Source: Sphingobacterium tabacisoli (lineage in GTDB: Bacteria; Bacteroidota; Bacteroidia; Sphingobacteriales; Sphingobacteriaceae). From it: a DNA stretch of 64,000 nt. Numbering within the stretch: position 1 is the first letter of the stretch; every line of letters starts with the position of its first letter. The notes beneath the pieces were generated by a model. The model was not told the DNA's origin, ran no database searches, and was given only the letters and a program-made list of their open reading frames with translations. This document shows, in pieces, positions 45,888 to 54,692 of the stretch. The stretch is taken from positions 62,001 to 126,000 of the forward strand of contig NZ_JAEQMU010000006.1 of assembly GCF_017908035.1 (NCBI RefSeq). Reading direction: 5' to 3'. A program made the translations under genes and the position numbers.

Positions 45888-46631
45888 ATGTTAAAAGAAG
45901 AAAGACAGGCTTATATTGTCCATCAAATAAACCTTCACAACAAAGTATTATCATCAGACCTTAGTATACAACTGAATGTATCAGAAGATACCATTCGTCG
46001 TGACTTGAATGAGCTTGCCGAGAATGGACAGGTTATCAAAGTCTACGGCGGTGCACTATCTAAATCCTTTCAATTCCCTTTTCAGGAGGGAAATGTGTAT
46101 GCCAAAGAAGGTAAAAAAGAAATCGCCAGCAAAGCGCTTTCTTTGATTGCAAATGGCATGAGTGTATTGATTGGTGGTGGTACGACTATGATTGAATTGG
46201 CCCGTCTCGTGCCCAATGATCTCCAATGTACCTTCTTTACAATAAGTCCGCTAGTAGCTCTTGAACTTGCTGAAAAAGATAATATCGATGTTTTTTTATT
46301 AGGTGGAAAATTGTCCCGTAATACAAATATTGTAACAGGATCTCAAGTCGTGAATGAGCTGGCTGACATCCGAGTTGACCTTTGTCTATTGGGAACAAAT
46401 AGTCTTTCTCTTGAGGAAGGAATCACAGATTCGGACTGGGAAGTGGTACAGATCAAACGAGCGATGATCAAATGCTCTAAAAGTCTAGCTATCCTCAGTA
46501 TCGCGGAAAAGCTTAATTCCAATCAAAAGATGAGAGTAGTGCCACTTAAAGAAGTTACTTACCTTATTACGGACCTTGCTCCAAATGACAGATCATTAAA
46601 AGATTTTGCAAATAGTATTAAAGTAATTTAA
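45888..46631 (+). CDS. DeoR/GlpR-family transcriptional regulator
   Basis: A 247-aa regulator. The N-terminal winged HTH has the DeoR signature LSSDLSIQLNVSEDTIRRDL (about 22-42) followed by LAENGQVIKVYGGA. The C-terminal DeoRC sensor domain (about 75-235) has IANGMSVLIGGGTTMIELAR and LGTNSLSLEEGITDSDWE, which bind a phosphorylated sugar in studied members. It lies 21 bp before the flippase gene, so it may be co-transcribed with the polysaccharide genes, though a direct role in them is not shown. Confidence 0.92.
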   Translation: MLKEERQAYIVHQINLHNKVLSSDLSIQLNVSEDTIRRDLNELAENGQVIKVYGGALSKSFQFPFQEGNVYAKEGKKEIASKALSLIANGMSVLIGGGTTMIELARLVPNDLQCTFFTISPLVALELAEKDNIDVFLLGGKLSRNTNIVTGSQVVNELADIRVDLCLLGTNSLSLEEGITDSDWEVVQIKRAMIKCSKSLAILSIAEKLNSNQKMRVVPLKEVTYLITDLAPNDRSLKDFANSIKVI

Positions 46632-46652
46632 AATTAGACATTATTATCATTA

Positions 46653-48125
46653 ATGAGTACTCAGGATGAGAGTGCAAATAGCTCACTAAAGAGCAAGACG
46701 ACGAAAGGACTTGTCTGGAGCGGACTTTCAAACGGTCTGCAACAGATCCTTGGTGCCCTTTTCGGAATCGCATTGGCGCGTATGCTGACTCCATCGGATT
46801 ATGGGATGATTGCTATGGTGACCATATTCTCTCTTATTGCGTCAGCCTTTCAAGAGAGTGGTTTTGTCAACGGAATCGCCAATAAATCGACAGTAACCCA
46901 TCGAGACTATAATGCCGTTTTTTGGTGTAGCATCAGTGTCGGTAGCATCTTGTATATACTACTATTTTTATCGGCTCCCTTGATAGCATCCTACTATAAT
47001 ATCCCCGAACTTACGCCCTTATCGAGGTTAGTCTTTTTGGGATTTTGGACAGGGAGCTTTGGTATTGCCCACAACGCATACCTATTCCGCAACCTAATGG
47101 TTAAGGAGAGGGCTATCGCAATGTTGACTGCAATTGTTTTCTCCAATATTGTAGGGGTTATTCTTGCTTATCTAGGTTTTTCTTATTGGGGCATCGCTAT
47201 ACAGACTATCCTCTACGCGGCGACGACTTCCGCCTTATTCTTTTATTTTTCAAAGTTCAGGCCATCATTTAATATTGATTTAAAACCCATCCGTGAGATT
47301 ATTGGATTCAGTAGCAAAATATTCATCACCAATGTATTCATCCATCTCAACAACAATGTGTACTCTTTAATATTGGGAAAATTCTATAAACCTGAGGACG
47401 TGGGAAATGTCAACCAAGCTATAAAATGGAATCTGATGGGCCAGTCTGTGATCACGAACATGGTAAATAATGTGACCCAGCCTGTCCTCCAAAAAATACA
47501 AGCAGATCAAGATCGGCAATTGCGTGTTTTTCGAAAAATATTAGCTTTCACCTCCTTTATTGCTTTTCCTTCTTTATTTGGCCTGGCACTGGTATCCAAT
47601 GAATTTATCCTGATTGCATTAACCACTAAATGGTCAGATAGCGCTGCTTACCTCCAACCCTTATGCATAGGAGGGGCTTTTTTAGTGGTGTCAAACGTGT
47701 TTGCAAACTTTATATTAAGCAAGGGAAAGTCTAACTTGTATATGTTCAGTATTCTTTCTTTCGGCATTTTACAGCTTCTTATTCTATTAGTTGCACATAG
47801 CTATAGTATCCTATTTATGATACAGCTCACAGTACTACTTCAGTTTTCTTGGATTTTTGTCTGGTTCACCATCGCTAAACCATATGTCAAATATTCTTTA
47901 AAAAATATGTTTCGTGATATATTTTCGTACGCTATATTAGCCGCTTTAGCAGCTTTGGTAGCCTATTTTACATTTTCTCTGACTACCAATATTTATCTCC
48001 GCTTTGTTATAGCAGTTTTGACGATGGGATTTTCATACATAGCATTAAACAAACTATTTTTGCCTGCGATACTGGACGAGGTGTTAGAATACGTTAAAAA
48101 TATCAAACGCAAAAAGACTGCATGA
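46653..48125 (+). CDS. Polysaccharide flippase (Wzx/TuaB-like, MOP superfamily)
   Basis: A 490-aa inner-membrane protein with about 12-14 hydrophobic segments. The N-terminus TTKGLVWSGLSNGLQQILG, then ARMLTPSDYGMIAMV, is characteristic of the WzxC/TuaB group that flips lipid-linked oligosaccharide units across the membrane. The stop overlaps the start of the next glycosyltransferase gene by 4 bp (ATGA), so the two are translationally coupled. It heads a run of four sugar-polymer genes and so probably serves exopolysaccharide or O-antigen export. Confidence 0.92.
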   Translation: MSTQDESANSSLKSKTTKGLVWSGLSNGLQQILGALFGIALARMLTPSDYGMIAMVTIFSLIASAFQESGFVNGIANKSTVTHRDYNAVFWCSISVGSILYILLFLSAPLIASYYNIPELTPLSRLVFLGFWTGSFGIAHNAYLFRNLMVKERAIAMLTAIVFSNIVGVILAYLGFSYWGIAIQTILYAATTSALFFYFSKFRPSFNIDLKPIREIIGFSSKIFITNVFIHLNNNVYSLILGKFYKPEDVGNVNQAIKWNLMGQSVITNMVNNVTQPVLQKIQADQDRQLRVFRKILAFTSFIAFPSLFGLALVSNEFILIALTTKWSDSAAYLQPLCIGGAFLVVSNVFANFILSKGKSNLYMFSILSFGILQLLILLVAHSYSILFMIQLTVLLQFSWIFVWFTIAKPYVKYSLKNMFRDIFSYAILAALAALVAYFTFSLTTNIYLRFVIAVLTMGFSYIALNKLFLPAILDEVLEYVKNIKRKKTA

Positions 48126-48994
48126 AAAAAGTCCTCACCATCATCGTAACCTACAATTTTGAACCCTGGCTGGATAAGTGTATTCAGAGCCTCCTCAACT
48201 CGACGTACCCTAACGATATTCTTATTTTAGACAATAACTCTCAAGACACAACGATACAGTCCATAAACCAGCGTTACCCTTCCTTACGTGTGATTGCCAA
48301 CTCGTCTAACTTAGGTTTTGGACGGGCTAATAATGTGGGACTGAATATAGCACTGGAAGAGGGTTACGATTTTGCGTTTCTAGTCAATCAGGATGCCTGG
48401 ATCGCTAGCGATTGCTTGGAAAAACTAATTACTAACTATCAACCTGAATTTGGTATAATCTCTCCCATGCATTTAGATGGGACCGAGCGTAACTTGGATA
48501 AAGGTTTTGCTGAATACATTAAAAATGCGACAGAAAAAGATAACTATGGTGTGGCCCCATTTATTAATGCTGCTTTTTGGTTGCTACCGAATCAAGTATT
48601 AAAGAACATTGGGGGATTTTCGCCTATTTTCTTTCATTACGGTGAAGATAAGGACTATGCTAACCGGATTGGGTTTCATCATTTGAAAATTGCTTTCATA
48701 AAAGACGCCTTTGCATATCATGATCGCCAGAATCGCCCGCTGAAAAGAGAAGCACATTACAAAGGTGAATTTGTCTACCATCTTACGGAGTATTGCAACA
48801 TCAATTATAACTGGATGACAGCATTTGCCAAGTCATTTGGTGCAGCCCTTAAAAAGGGGACTATTGCTTTGGGAAAACTAAATTTTTATGATGGAGGTTC
48901 CTATCTTAATATAGCTTGGCGGATTTTTTGCTTGACTCCTAAGGTAATACAAACACGAAGCTTTAATAAAAGAACTCAACAAGCAATTCTGTAG
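48122..48994 (+). CDS. Glycosyltransferase family 2 (rhamnosyltransferase-like)
   Basis: A 290-aa cytoplasmic glycosyltransferase of the GT-A fold. LTIIVTYNFEPWLDKCIQSL, LILDNNSQDTT and NSSNLGFGRANNVGLN are the nucleotide-sugar-binding segments, and FLVNQDAWI supplies the metal-binding Asp. A GEDKDYANRIG stretch is the usual acceptor-side motif. It overlaps the flippase gene by 4 bp and is followed 3 bp later by another transferase. Donor and acceptor sugars are unknown. Confidence 0.92.
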   Translation: MKKVLTIIVTYNFEPWLDKCIQSLLNSTYPNDILILDNNSQDTTIQSINQRYPSLRVIANSSNLGFGRANNVGLNIALEEGYDFAFLVNQDAWIASDCLEKLITNYQPEFGIISPMHLDGTERNLDKGFAEYIKNATEKDNYGVAPFINAAFWLLPNQVLKNIGGFSPIFFHYGEDKDYANRIGFHHLKIAFIKDAFAYHDRQNRPLKREAHYKGEFVYHLTEYCNINYNWMTAFAKSFGAALKKGTIALGKLNFYDGGSYLNIAWRIFCLTPKVIQTRSFNKRTQQAIL

Positions 48995-48997
48995 CAT

Positions 48998-49906
48998 ATG
49001 GATATATTAGCGCCCATTATATTATTTGTCTATAATAGACCTAAACATACGAAAAAGACGTTAGAAGCCTTGGAGAAAAGCATTGGTGCTTCTGAATCGG
49101 ATATCTATATCTATTCAGACGGGGCAAAAAACGGAGAGGAAATCGAGCATGTCAATACGGTACGTGCGCTCATACGAGAACCTTGGAATTTTAAAAGTAT
49201 ACATATTATCGAAAGGTCCAAAAATCTAGGACTTGCAGCGAATATCATAAAGGGAGTAACAGAAGTAATTTCAAAACATGGCAGAGCTATTGTATTGGAA
49301 GATGACCTGGAGATTTCGGAATTTGGCTTGCAATATTTCAACGATGCGCTTACCTGCTACGAAGAAGATGAGCAGGTGATGGAAATCAGTGGTTACATGT
49401 ATCCTGTAAACCATGCAGAGCAACTACCGGAGAGTTTCTTTTTCCGGGTTGCAAATAGCTGGGGCTGGGCCACCTGGGATCGGGCATGGAAGCACTTTGA
49501 AGCAGATATTGAAAAATTGACTGCTGATTTCTCTAAAGCCGATATCAAACGCTTTAGTATCGACCATAGTGAAAACTTTTGGAAACAGGTAAAGCAGTTT
49601 AAAGCTGGAAAGATTAATTCCTGGGCCATCCGCTGGTATTTGTCTATTTTCAAACAAAATGGCCTGGCCCTCTATCCGAGAACGTCAATGATTCAAAATA
49701 TCGGAACAGATGGTTCTGGCACACATTCGGATGAAGATCTGGCCTATAGGGTAACATTGGCAAGTCAAAAAGTAACTCAATTTCCAAAAGAAATAAAGGA
49801 ACACCAGGAAGCTTACGAAGCTATTAAGTACTTTTACAAGACCCGTAAGGGATCTTTTGCAAAACGTGTGGTTCGCTACCTGCGCAAACACTGGAATAAA
49901 CGATAA
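48998..49906 (+). CDS. Glycosyltransferase (GNT-I/GT2-like)
   Basis: A 302-aa glycosyltransferase. It opens PIILFVYNRPKHTKKTLEAL, has a nucleotide-binding YSDGAKNGEE and IIERSKNLGLAANI, and a metal-binding EDD motif in AIVLEDDLEIS. SWGWATWDRAWKHFE is typical of bacterial proteins related to GNT-I-type transferases. It is the second transferase of the polysaccharide operon, 3 bp after the previous gene. Specificity unknown. Confidence 0.88.
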   Translation: MDILAPIILFVYNRPKHTKKTLEALEKSIGASESDIYIYSDGAKNGEEIEHVNTVRALIREPWNFKSIHIIERSKNLGLAANIIKGVTEVISKHGRAIVLEDDLEISEFGLQYFNDALTCYEEDEQVMEISGYMYPVNHAEQLPESFFFRVANSWGWATWDRAWKHFEADIEKLTADFSKADIKRFSIDHSENFWKQVKQFKAGKINSWAIRWYLSIFKQNGLALYPRTSMIQNIGTDGSGTHSDEDLAYRVTLASQKVTQFPKEIKEHQEAYEAIKYFYKTRKGSFAKRVVRYLRKHWNKR

Positions 49907-49914
49907 AAGAAACT

Positions 49915-50667
49915 GTGAACACTGTCAAAATATCCATAATCACGATTGTATACAATAATGTCAGGGACATTGCCTACACCATTTCTTCTGTACTCCAGCA
50001 ATCGTATCCAAATATCGAATATATCATTGTAGACGGTGCCTCTACTGATGGTACACTAGAGGTAATACGCCGCTACGAGGACCGTATCACCCGTGTCATC
50101 TCGGAGAAAGACAAGGGTATCTACGATGCTATGAATAAAGGATTGGCACTCGCAACGGGAGATTATGTACTGTTTTTGAATTCGGGCGACGAGCTCTATG
50201 CTCCGGATACCATCCAATGTATTGTCGAAAAAGGTAATGGCGCTGATATTATCTACGGAGAGACCAAACTCGTAGATGAGCAACGTAATATTGTCGCGGA
50301 CCGGAGGCATAAAGCACCAGAGCAGTTTAACTGGAAATCATTTCGCTATGGAATGAATATCTGTCATCAGGCAATCTACATCAAAAGGGAGCTAACAACG
50401 CCTTATGATCTAAACTATCAGTTGAGTGCTGATATCGATTGGGTAATCCGTGCGGCTAAAAAGGCGAAATCTACGCAAAACGTACATCAGTATGTGGCTA
50501 AATATCTCGTAGGAGGTATGTCCCAAAAACGACACCGTCAAAGTCTAAAAGAGCGTTATGCAATATTTAAAAAACACTATGGGATATTTGCGAATTGGTT
50601 CAACCATGGGGTGATTGCATTACGATTGATCAAATACAGAATGAAACATGGCAAAACAAGAGAATAA
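49915..50667 (+). CDS. Glycosyltransferase family 2 (WcaE-like)
   Basis: A 250-aa glycosyltransferase starting at GTG. It has ISIITIVYNNVRDIAYTISS, YIIVDGASTDGTLEVI, SEKDKGIYDAMNKGL and FLNSGDELY, the last giving the metal-binding Asp. GIYDAMNKG and NICHQAIY are typical of the WcaE/colanic-acid-type GT2 group. It starts 8 bp after the previous stop and overlaps the next small gene by 20 bp. Confidence 0.92.
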   Translation: MNTVKISIITIVYNNVRDIAYTISSVLQQSYPNIEYIIVDGASTDGTLEVIRRYEDRITRVISEKDKGIYDAMNKGLALATGDYVLFLNSGDELYAPDTIQCIVEKGNGADIIYGETKLVDEQRNIVADRRHKAPEQFNWKSFRYGMNICHQAIYIKRELTTPYDLNYQLSADIDWVIRAAKKAKSTQNVHQYVAKYLVGGMSQKRHRQSLKERYAIFKKHYGIFANWFNHGVIALRLIKYRMKHGKTRE

Positions 50668-50884
50668 CGGTTTGAACCCAGAGTTGCTCATCGAGCTGGC
50701 GAACAGTAAAATGCCGTATGGAAAATATCAGGGTTGGACCTTATATAAACTACCCGAGCCGTATCTTGCCTGGTATCGACAAAAGGGCTTCCCTGCTGGA
50801 AGAATGGGCATTTTATTGGCTACATTGTATGAAATTAAAGTCAATGGTTTAGAATACTTGTTGCACCCTCTCGTTAAAAAGTGA
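50648..50884 (+). CDS. DUF3820 family protein
   Basis: A 78-aa protein. KMPYGKYQGWTLYKLPEPYLAW and GFPAGRMG match DUF3820, found in many proteobacteria and Bacteroidota and sometimes annotated as a quorum-regulated factor, without firm function. It overlaps the upstream glycosyltransferase gene by 20 bp and is probably read through from that operon. It is the last gene of the run. Confidence 0.85.
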   Translation: MAKQENNGLNPELLIELANSKMPYGKYQGWTLYKLPEPYLAWYRQKGFPAGRMGILLATLYEIKVNGLEYLLHPLVKK

Positions 50885-50916
50885 CGAGCATCATTTTTTG
50901 GTTTCTCCGATTTAGT

Positions 50917-50924
50917 TAACTTTG
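50917..50924 (+). promoter_or_regulatory. -7 promoter element of trhO
   Basis: TAACTTTG, an exact TAnnTTTG match, with a TTG at 50898-50900 (16-bp spacer, slightly short). It is 50 bp upstream of the trhO ATG. Confidence 0.45.
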
Positions 50925-50974
50925 CATAATTAATTCAAACATTAAACGCCGTTTGCAGCGGTATCAATGCACAT

Positions 50975-51949
50975 ATGACAAAATATCAAACATTGCTGTA
51001 CTACTGTTACAGCCCTATCGAAAATGCGGAGCAATTTGCTTCAGATCACCTCGAATTTTGTAAATCACTCCATCTAGTAGGTCGTATCATTGTTGCGGAT
51101 GAAGGTCTCAATGGCACCGTATCAGGCTCTCCTGAGGCTTGTAAAGCCTATATGGATGCCATATATGCGGATGGAAGATTCAATCATACAGAGTTTAAAA
51201 TAGATGATGTCGATGAACCATCATTTATCAAAATGCACTGTCGCTACAAACCAGAGATTGTCCATTCGGGATTACGTGACCCCAAAGAAATAGATCCAAA
51301 CCAACAGACAGGAATTCATTTGGAACCACAAGACTTTATGGAGATGAAGGACCGCGAGGATGTCGTTGTTCTTGACGTGCGTTCAAACTATGAGCATAAT
51401 GTAGGGAAATTCAAAAATGCCATCACTTTGGACATTGAAAATTTCCGGGAGTTTCCAGAGAAAATAAAAGAGCTTGAACAATATAAAGGCAAGAAAATCC
51501 TAACCTATTGTACAGGTGGTATAAAATGCGAAAAAGCATCTGCCCTACTATTAAAGGAAGGTTTTGAAGATGTATATCAATTGCATGGCGGTATCATAAA
51601 GTATGGAAAAGAAGCCGGCGGAAAGGACTTTGAAGGAAAGTGTTATGTCTTTGACAACCGGGTTACCGTTGAAGTGAACTCAACTAATCCTGTGGTCATC
51701 TCTACCTGCAAAAACTGTGGGACGACTACACCAAAGATGATCAACTGTGCCAACCCAACCTGTAATGAGCACTTCACACAATGTGATGCCTGTGGTGAGA
51801 AACTAGATGGCTGCTGTTCAGAAGCCTGTATGGAAAGCCCTAATAAAAGAGAGTATGATGGAACGGGATACTATGTAAAAATCCCGCAACCTGTAAACAT
51901 AGAGAAGATATCTAAGCGCAAACACAAGAATTTTGCTCCAAAAATATAG
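50975..51949 (+). CDS. trhO: tRNA uridine(34) hydroxylase, rhodanese-like
   Basis: A 324-aa UPF0176/TrhO protein. In E. coli TrhO hydroxylates U34 of tRNAs using oxygen. The N-terminal acylphosphatase-like domain has ADEGLNGTVSGSPEA. The rhodanese domain (about 125-230) has the active Cys179 in TYCTGGIKCEKAS. The C-terminal part is rich in Cys (CKNCGTTTPKMINCANPTC, then QCDACGEKLDGCC), a likely zinc site seen in Bacteroidota and Bacillota versions. It is followed by a shared terminator and the convergent trmB. Confidence 0.92.
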   Translation: MTKYQTLLYYCYSPIENAEQFASDHLEFCKSLHLVGRIIVADEGLNGTVSGSPEACKAYMDAIYADGRFNHTEFKIDDVDEPSFIKMHCRYKPEIVHSGLRDPKEIDPNQQTGIHLEPQDFMEMKDREDVVVLDVRSNYEHNVGKFKNAITLDIENFREFPEKIKELEQYKGKKILTYCTGGIKCEKASALLLKEGFEDVYQLHGGIIKYGKEAGGKDFEGKCYVFDNRVTVEVNSTNPVVISTCKNCGTTTPKMINCANPTCNEHFTQCDACGEKLDGCCSEACMESPNKREYDGTGYYVKIPQPVNIEKISKRKHKNFAPKI

Positions 51950-51950
51950 A

Positions 51951-51986
51951 TAATAAAAGCCTTAGGAAATCCTAAGGCTTTTATTA
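51951..51986. terminator. Bidirectional terminator between trhO and trmB
   Basis: Perfect stem TAATAAAAGCCTTAGG / CCTAAGGCTTTTATTA with a 4-base AAAT loop. Both sides carry A and T tracts, so it serves the two convergent genes. Confidence 0.92.
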
Positions 51987-51987
51987 T

Positions 51988-52635
51988 TTAGAACTTCCAT
52001 TCTACGTAATTGATGCTCTTATCGACCGCCAAATACTTTCTTTCATAGTATGTTTTTATAGAAAGAACCTCATCAACCAGGTCAGACTTATACAGGTCCG
52101 TTGTTTCTTTGATTACAGGAAGATTTTGTAAAGCAATCTGCTCTCTAGTATAACCATAAAAGAAGTCGCTATCTGTTTTTAGATGCATAAGCCCATCTTC
52201 CTTCAAGATAATCTTATACCGTTCTAAAAACACAGGATTGGTCAAGCGCTTCTTCTCCCGGCTATCTTGTGGTTGCGGATCGGGAAAAGTGATCCAAATC
52301 TCTGAAACTTCATCAGCTTCAAAGAATTCCAAAATGGTTTCAATCTGTATACGTAGAAATCCTACATTCTCTATCCCTTCTTCCAATGCGGTCTTCGCCC
52401 CTCTCCAAATGCGGTTTCCTTTATAATCTATTCCAATAAAGTTAGTCTCAGGAAAGAACTTCGCTAAATTCACCGTATATTCTCCTTTTCCACAGGCCAG
52501 TTCAAGTATTAATGGTTTGTCATTACCAAAAAATTTGGTAGACCATTTCCCTTTATACTCCTTGCCAGCGTCCAACTGTACTACGTTTTTAAAAGTCGCA
52601 ACCTCAGCGAATTTTCTCAATTTATCCTTACCCAT
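51988..52635 (-). CDS. trmB: tRNA (guanine-N7-)-methyltransferase
   Basis: A 215-aa SAM-dependent methyltransferase that modifies G46 of tRNA. LILELACGKGEYTVNLAKFF is the SAM-binding motif I. NFIGIDYKGNRIWRGAK and IWITFPDPQPQDSREKKRL (the PDPWPKxRHxKRR-like block, here with Q for W) identify the TrmB family. The C-terminal TDSDFFYGYT is also typical. It is convergent with trhO. The dispersed hairpin element R3 starts 33 bp upstream of its ATG. Confidence 0.95.
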   Translation of the reverse strand: MGKDKLRKFAEVATFKNVVQLDAGKEYKGKWSTKFFGNDKPLILELACGKGEYTVNLAKFFPETNFIGIDYKGNRIWRGAKTALEEGIENVGFLRIQIETILEFFEADEVSEIWITFPDPQPQDSREKKRLTNPVFLERYKIILKEDGLMHLKTDSDFFYGYTREQIALQNLPVIKETTDLYKSDLVDEVLSIKTYYERKYLAVDKSINYVEWKF

Positions 52636-52667
52636 AACAAATATTAAGTCGCAAAAATAATCTTATA

Positions 52668-52858
52668 TTTTCATATGTATATAATTATTTATAAAAGTGT
52701 TGGTTTTCAATTGTATAAATGAGCTCGCTTCACTCGGTTTGTTTTTTAATTGTCATTAACTTGTTCCGATATATCGGAATGAAATGTCCAGATTATCTTC
52801 GATGAAACCTTCGGAATTATTTTCATTCGTGTTTGTGTCTTGCAATCATGGACATTTC
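52668..52858 (-). repeat. Dispersed hairpin element, locus R3
   Basis: It begins with TTTTCATATGTATATAATT (52668-52686), a near copy of the R1 direct-repeat sequence. A long hairpin has perfect 10-bp arms GAAATGTCCA (52781-52790) and TGGACATTTC (52849-52858) and a loop with CGTGTTTGTGT. Just before it is the 16-bp palindrome TTCCGATATATCGGAA (52764-52779). The stretch 52745-52795 is nearly identical to 54556-54605 in R4. The rest of the 410-bp gap (to 53045) holds only the promoter of the next gene. Confidence 0.75.
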
Positions 52859-52999
52859 TCTATAAAAATATAATTGGATGTGAGGCGTTACAAAATTCAA
52901 TTTCGCCTGTAAATAACGAGGTCAGTTCATGAACTAATTACATTTACTCATCGCTATGACAACGCTGCAACGTGGATATCTTTATTAAACACTATTATA

Positions 53000-53030
53000 T
53001 TGCGTACAATTTTGAATTTATGTAGGTTTG
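53000..53030 (+). promoter_or_regulatory. Promoter of the GDP-L-fucose synthase gene
   Basis: TTG at 53000-53002, a 20-bp spacer and TAGGTTTG at 53023-53030, which matches TAnnTTTG. Transcription would begin about 10 bp before the start codon, giving a very short leader. Confidence 0.6.
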
Positions 53031-53045
53031 CACTAATTCAATACT

Positions 53046-53981
53046 TTGGACGTGGAAAAAGAAGCTAAAATCTACGTAGCCGGCCATAGAGGTATGGTTG
53101 GATCTGCGATATATGAGAAATTAAAACAAGAAGGATACACCAATATTGTGACACGAACATCTAAAGAACTGGATCTTCGTAATCAACACGATGTAGCAGC
53201 CTTTTTTGAAGCCGAGAAACCGGAATATGTTTTTTTGGCTGCGGCAAAGGTAGGTGGTATCATAGCGAACAACACGTACAGAGCAGATTTTATCTATGAA
53301 AATATTGCTATTCAAAGTAATGTCATCCATCAAGCACATGTTCAGCAGGTCAAGAAATTATTGTTTTTAGGTTCTTCCTGTATATACCCTAAGCTTGCGC
53401 CACAACCTCTCAAAGAAGACTATCTATTGACTGGCACATTAGAACCTACTAATGAACCTTATGCCATAGCAAAAATTGCAGGTATAAAAATGTGTGAGGC
53501 CTATAGAAGTCAATATGGTGACAATTTTATCTCGGTCATGCCGACCAATCTATATGGTTATAATGACAATTACCATCCGGAAAATTCACACGTGCTCCCT
53601 GCCTTGATCCGTAGATTTCATGAGGCCAAGGTTAATAAAGTCCCTGAAGTAACTATATGGGGAACGGGTTCTCCTTTACGTGAGTTTTTATTTTCAACAG
53701 ATTTGGCAGAAGCCTGTGTCTTTTTGATGAATAACTACGATGAGGAACAATTCATTAACATCGGTGTAGGAGAAGACATTAGTATCAAGGATCTCGCTCT
53801 ATTGATAAAAACAATTATTGGTTACGAGGGTGCGTTAAATTTTGACAGTAACAAGCCGGACGGCACCCCGCGAAAACTAATGGATGTCAGCAAATTACAT
53901 GCTTTAGGATGGAAACATAGTATCGATCTAGAAGAAGGTATCCGTCTAGCTTATGCAGATTTTATAGCGAAACACTGTTAA
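53046..53981 (+). CDS. fcl: GDP-L-fucose synthase
   Basis: A 311-aa extended SDR enzyme that converts GDP-4-keto-6-deoxymannose to GDP-L-fucose. KIYVAGHRGMVGSAIYEKL is the NADP-binding motif, GSSCIYPKLAPQPLKEDYLL carries the active Ser/Cys, YAIAKIAGIKMCEAYRSQYG the Tyr-x3-Lys, and TNLYGYNDNYHPENSHVLPA is Fcl-specific. The start is TTG 53046 or GTG 53052; no ATG lies close to the conserved N-terminus. The usual partner, GDP-mannose 4,6-dehydratase, is not in the window. The sugar nucleotide could feed the glycosyltransferases at 48-50.6 kb. Confidence 0.95.
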   Translation: MDVEKEAKIYVAGHRGMVGSAIYEKLKQEGYTNIVTRTSKELDLRNQHDVAAFFEAEKPEYVFLAAAKVGGIIANNTYRADFIYENIAIQSNVIHQAHVQQVKKLLFLGSSCIYPKLAPQPLKEDYLLTGTLEPTNEPYAIAKIAGIKMCEAYRSQYGDNFISVMPTNLYGYNDNYHPENSHVLPALIRRFHEAKVNKVPEVTIWGTGSPLREFLFSTDLAEACVFLMNNYDEEQFINIGVGEDISIKDLALLIKTIIGYEGALNFDSNKPDGTPRKLMDVSKLHALGWKHSIDLEEGIRLAYADFIAKHC

Positions 53982-54511
53982 TAGGTTTCGCTATCTGGTG
54001 GAATCCCGAAATTCACCGTATCGTTATTTTCAATATCTTCCAACGGAGCAACTTCTTTATGCTTCTTTTTGGATTTCTTTGGTCTAACGAATTTGGTAAG
54101 CTTAGCCATCAGTGAACTGACTTTACCCTGTGTAACCTGTGCTACAGCACTATCTGAGGCAAGTAGTACGATTGCTTTTTTAAGCCATCCAGAGTTCTTA
54201 AGAAAGGTTCTATTCAGCACCAAAGGCAGTCCGAGCTGTAGTGCACGTGCCAACCAATCACTTTGATTAGCGGCCCCTTCTACCTTAGCTCCCCCTCCAC
54301 TGCCGAAGGCAGAGAAAATACCCTTTACAAAATCAACCCCCGGGATACTTGAAGTAATACTATTTATAAATCGGGCCGGTGCTTCGACTTTATGCTTAAG
54401 AAGCTGATACTGGTCGCCCAAGTACTCTTCCTGTTCCCTTTTGAGTTGATTCAAACGGACAATCTCTAACCGAAGGTCTCCTATATTTTTAATTTTTGAT
54501 TTCACCTGCAT
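53978..54511 (-). CDS. Uncharacterised 177-aa protein of the YtxH/holin gene set
   Basis: A small protein I cannot assign. The N-terminal 60 residues form an amphipathic, Lys/Glu/Gln-rich helix (RLEIVRLNQLKREQEEYLGD). A glycine-rich hinge (SAFGSGGGAK) is followed by a weakly hydrophobic stretch (ALQLGLPLVLNRTFLKNS, WLKKAIVLLASDS) and a basic then acidic tail (RPKKSKKKHKE). It is the third gene of a minus-strand set with the YtxH protein and the holin-like membrane protein, and may be a membrane-associated companion. It overlaps the convergent fcl gene by 4 bp. Hairpin element R4 lies directly upstream. Confidence 0.7.
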   Translation of the reverse strand: MQVKSKIKNIGDLRLEIVRLNQLKREQEEYLGDQYQLLKHKVEAPARFINSITSSIPGVDFVKGIFSAFGSGGGAKVEGAANQSDWLARALQLGLPLVLNRTFLKNSGWLKKAIVLLASDSAVAQVTQGKVSSLMAKLTKFVRPKKSKKKHKEVAPLEDIENNDTVNFGIPPDSETY

Positions 54512-54555
54512 ATTATTGTCTTCGATGATCCACCAGCTGGCAGATCGGTTTGTCT

Positions 54556-54687
54556 TTTAATCGCCATTAACTTGTTCCGATTCTCGGGATGGAATGTCCA
54601 GATTATATGATACACGCCTCGTTGCAAATGGTGTGCATGCTACTTCGCGGTCATGCATGTTTCTGTTTTGCAATCACGGACATTGCA
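54556..54687 (-). repeat. Dispersed hairpin element, locus R4
   Basis: It shares the conserved left part (CATTAACTTGTTCCGAT, then GGAATGTCCAGATTAT) with R3. The stem is AATGTCC (54593-54599) with GGACATT (54678-54684), and the right loop has CATGTTTCTGTTTTGCAATC, close to the R3 loop. It fills the space between the stop of the holin-like gene (54693) and the start of the 177-aa gene (54511). Confidence 0.7.
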
Positions 54688-54692
54688 TCTTC

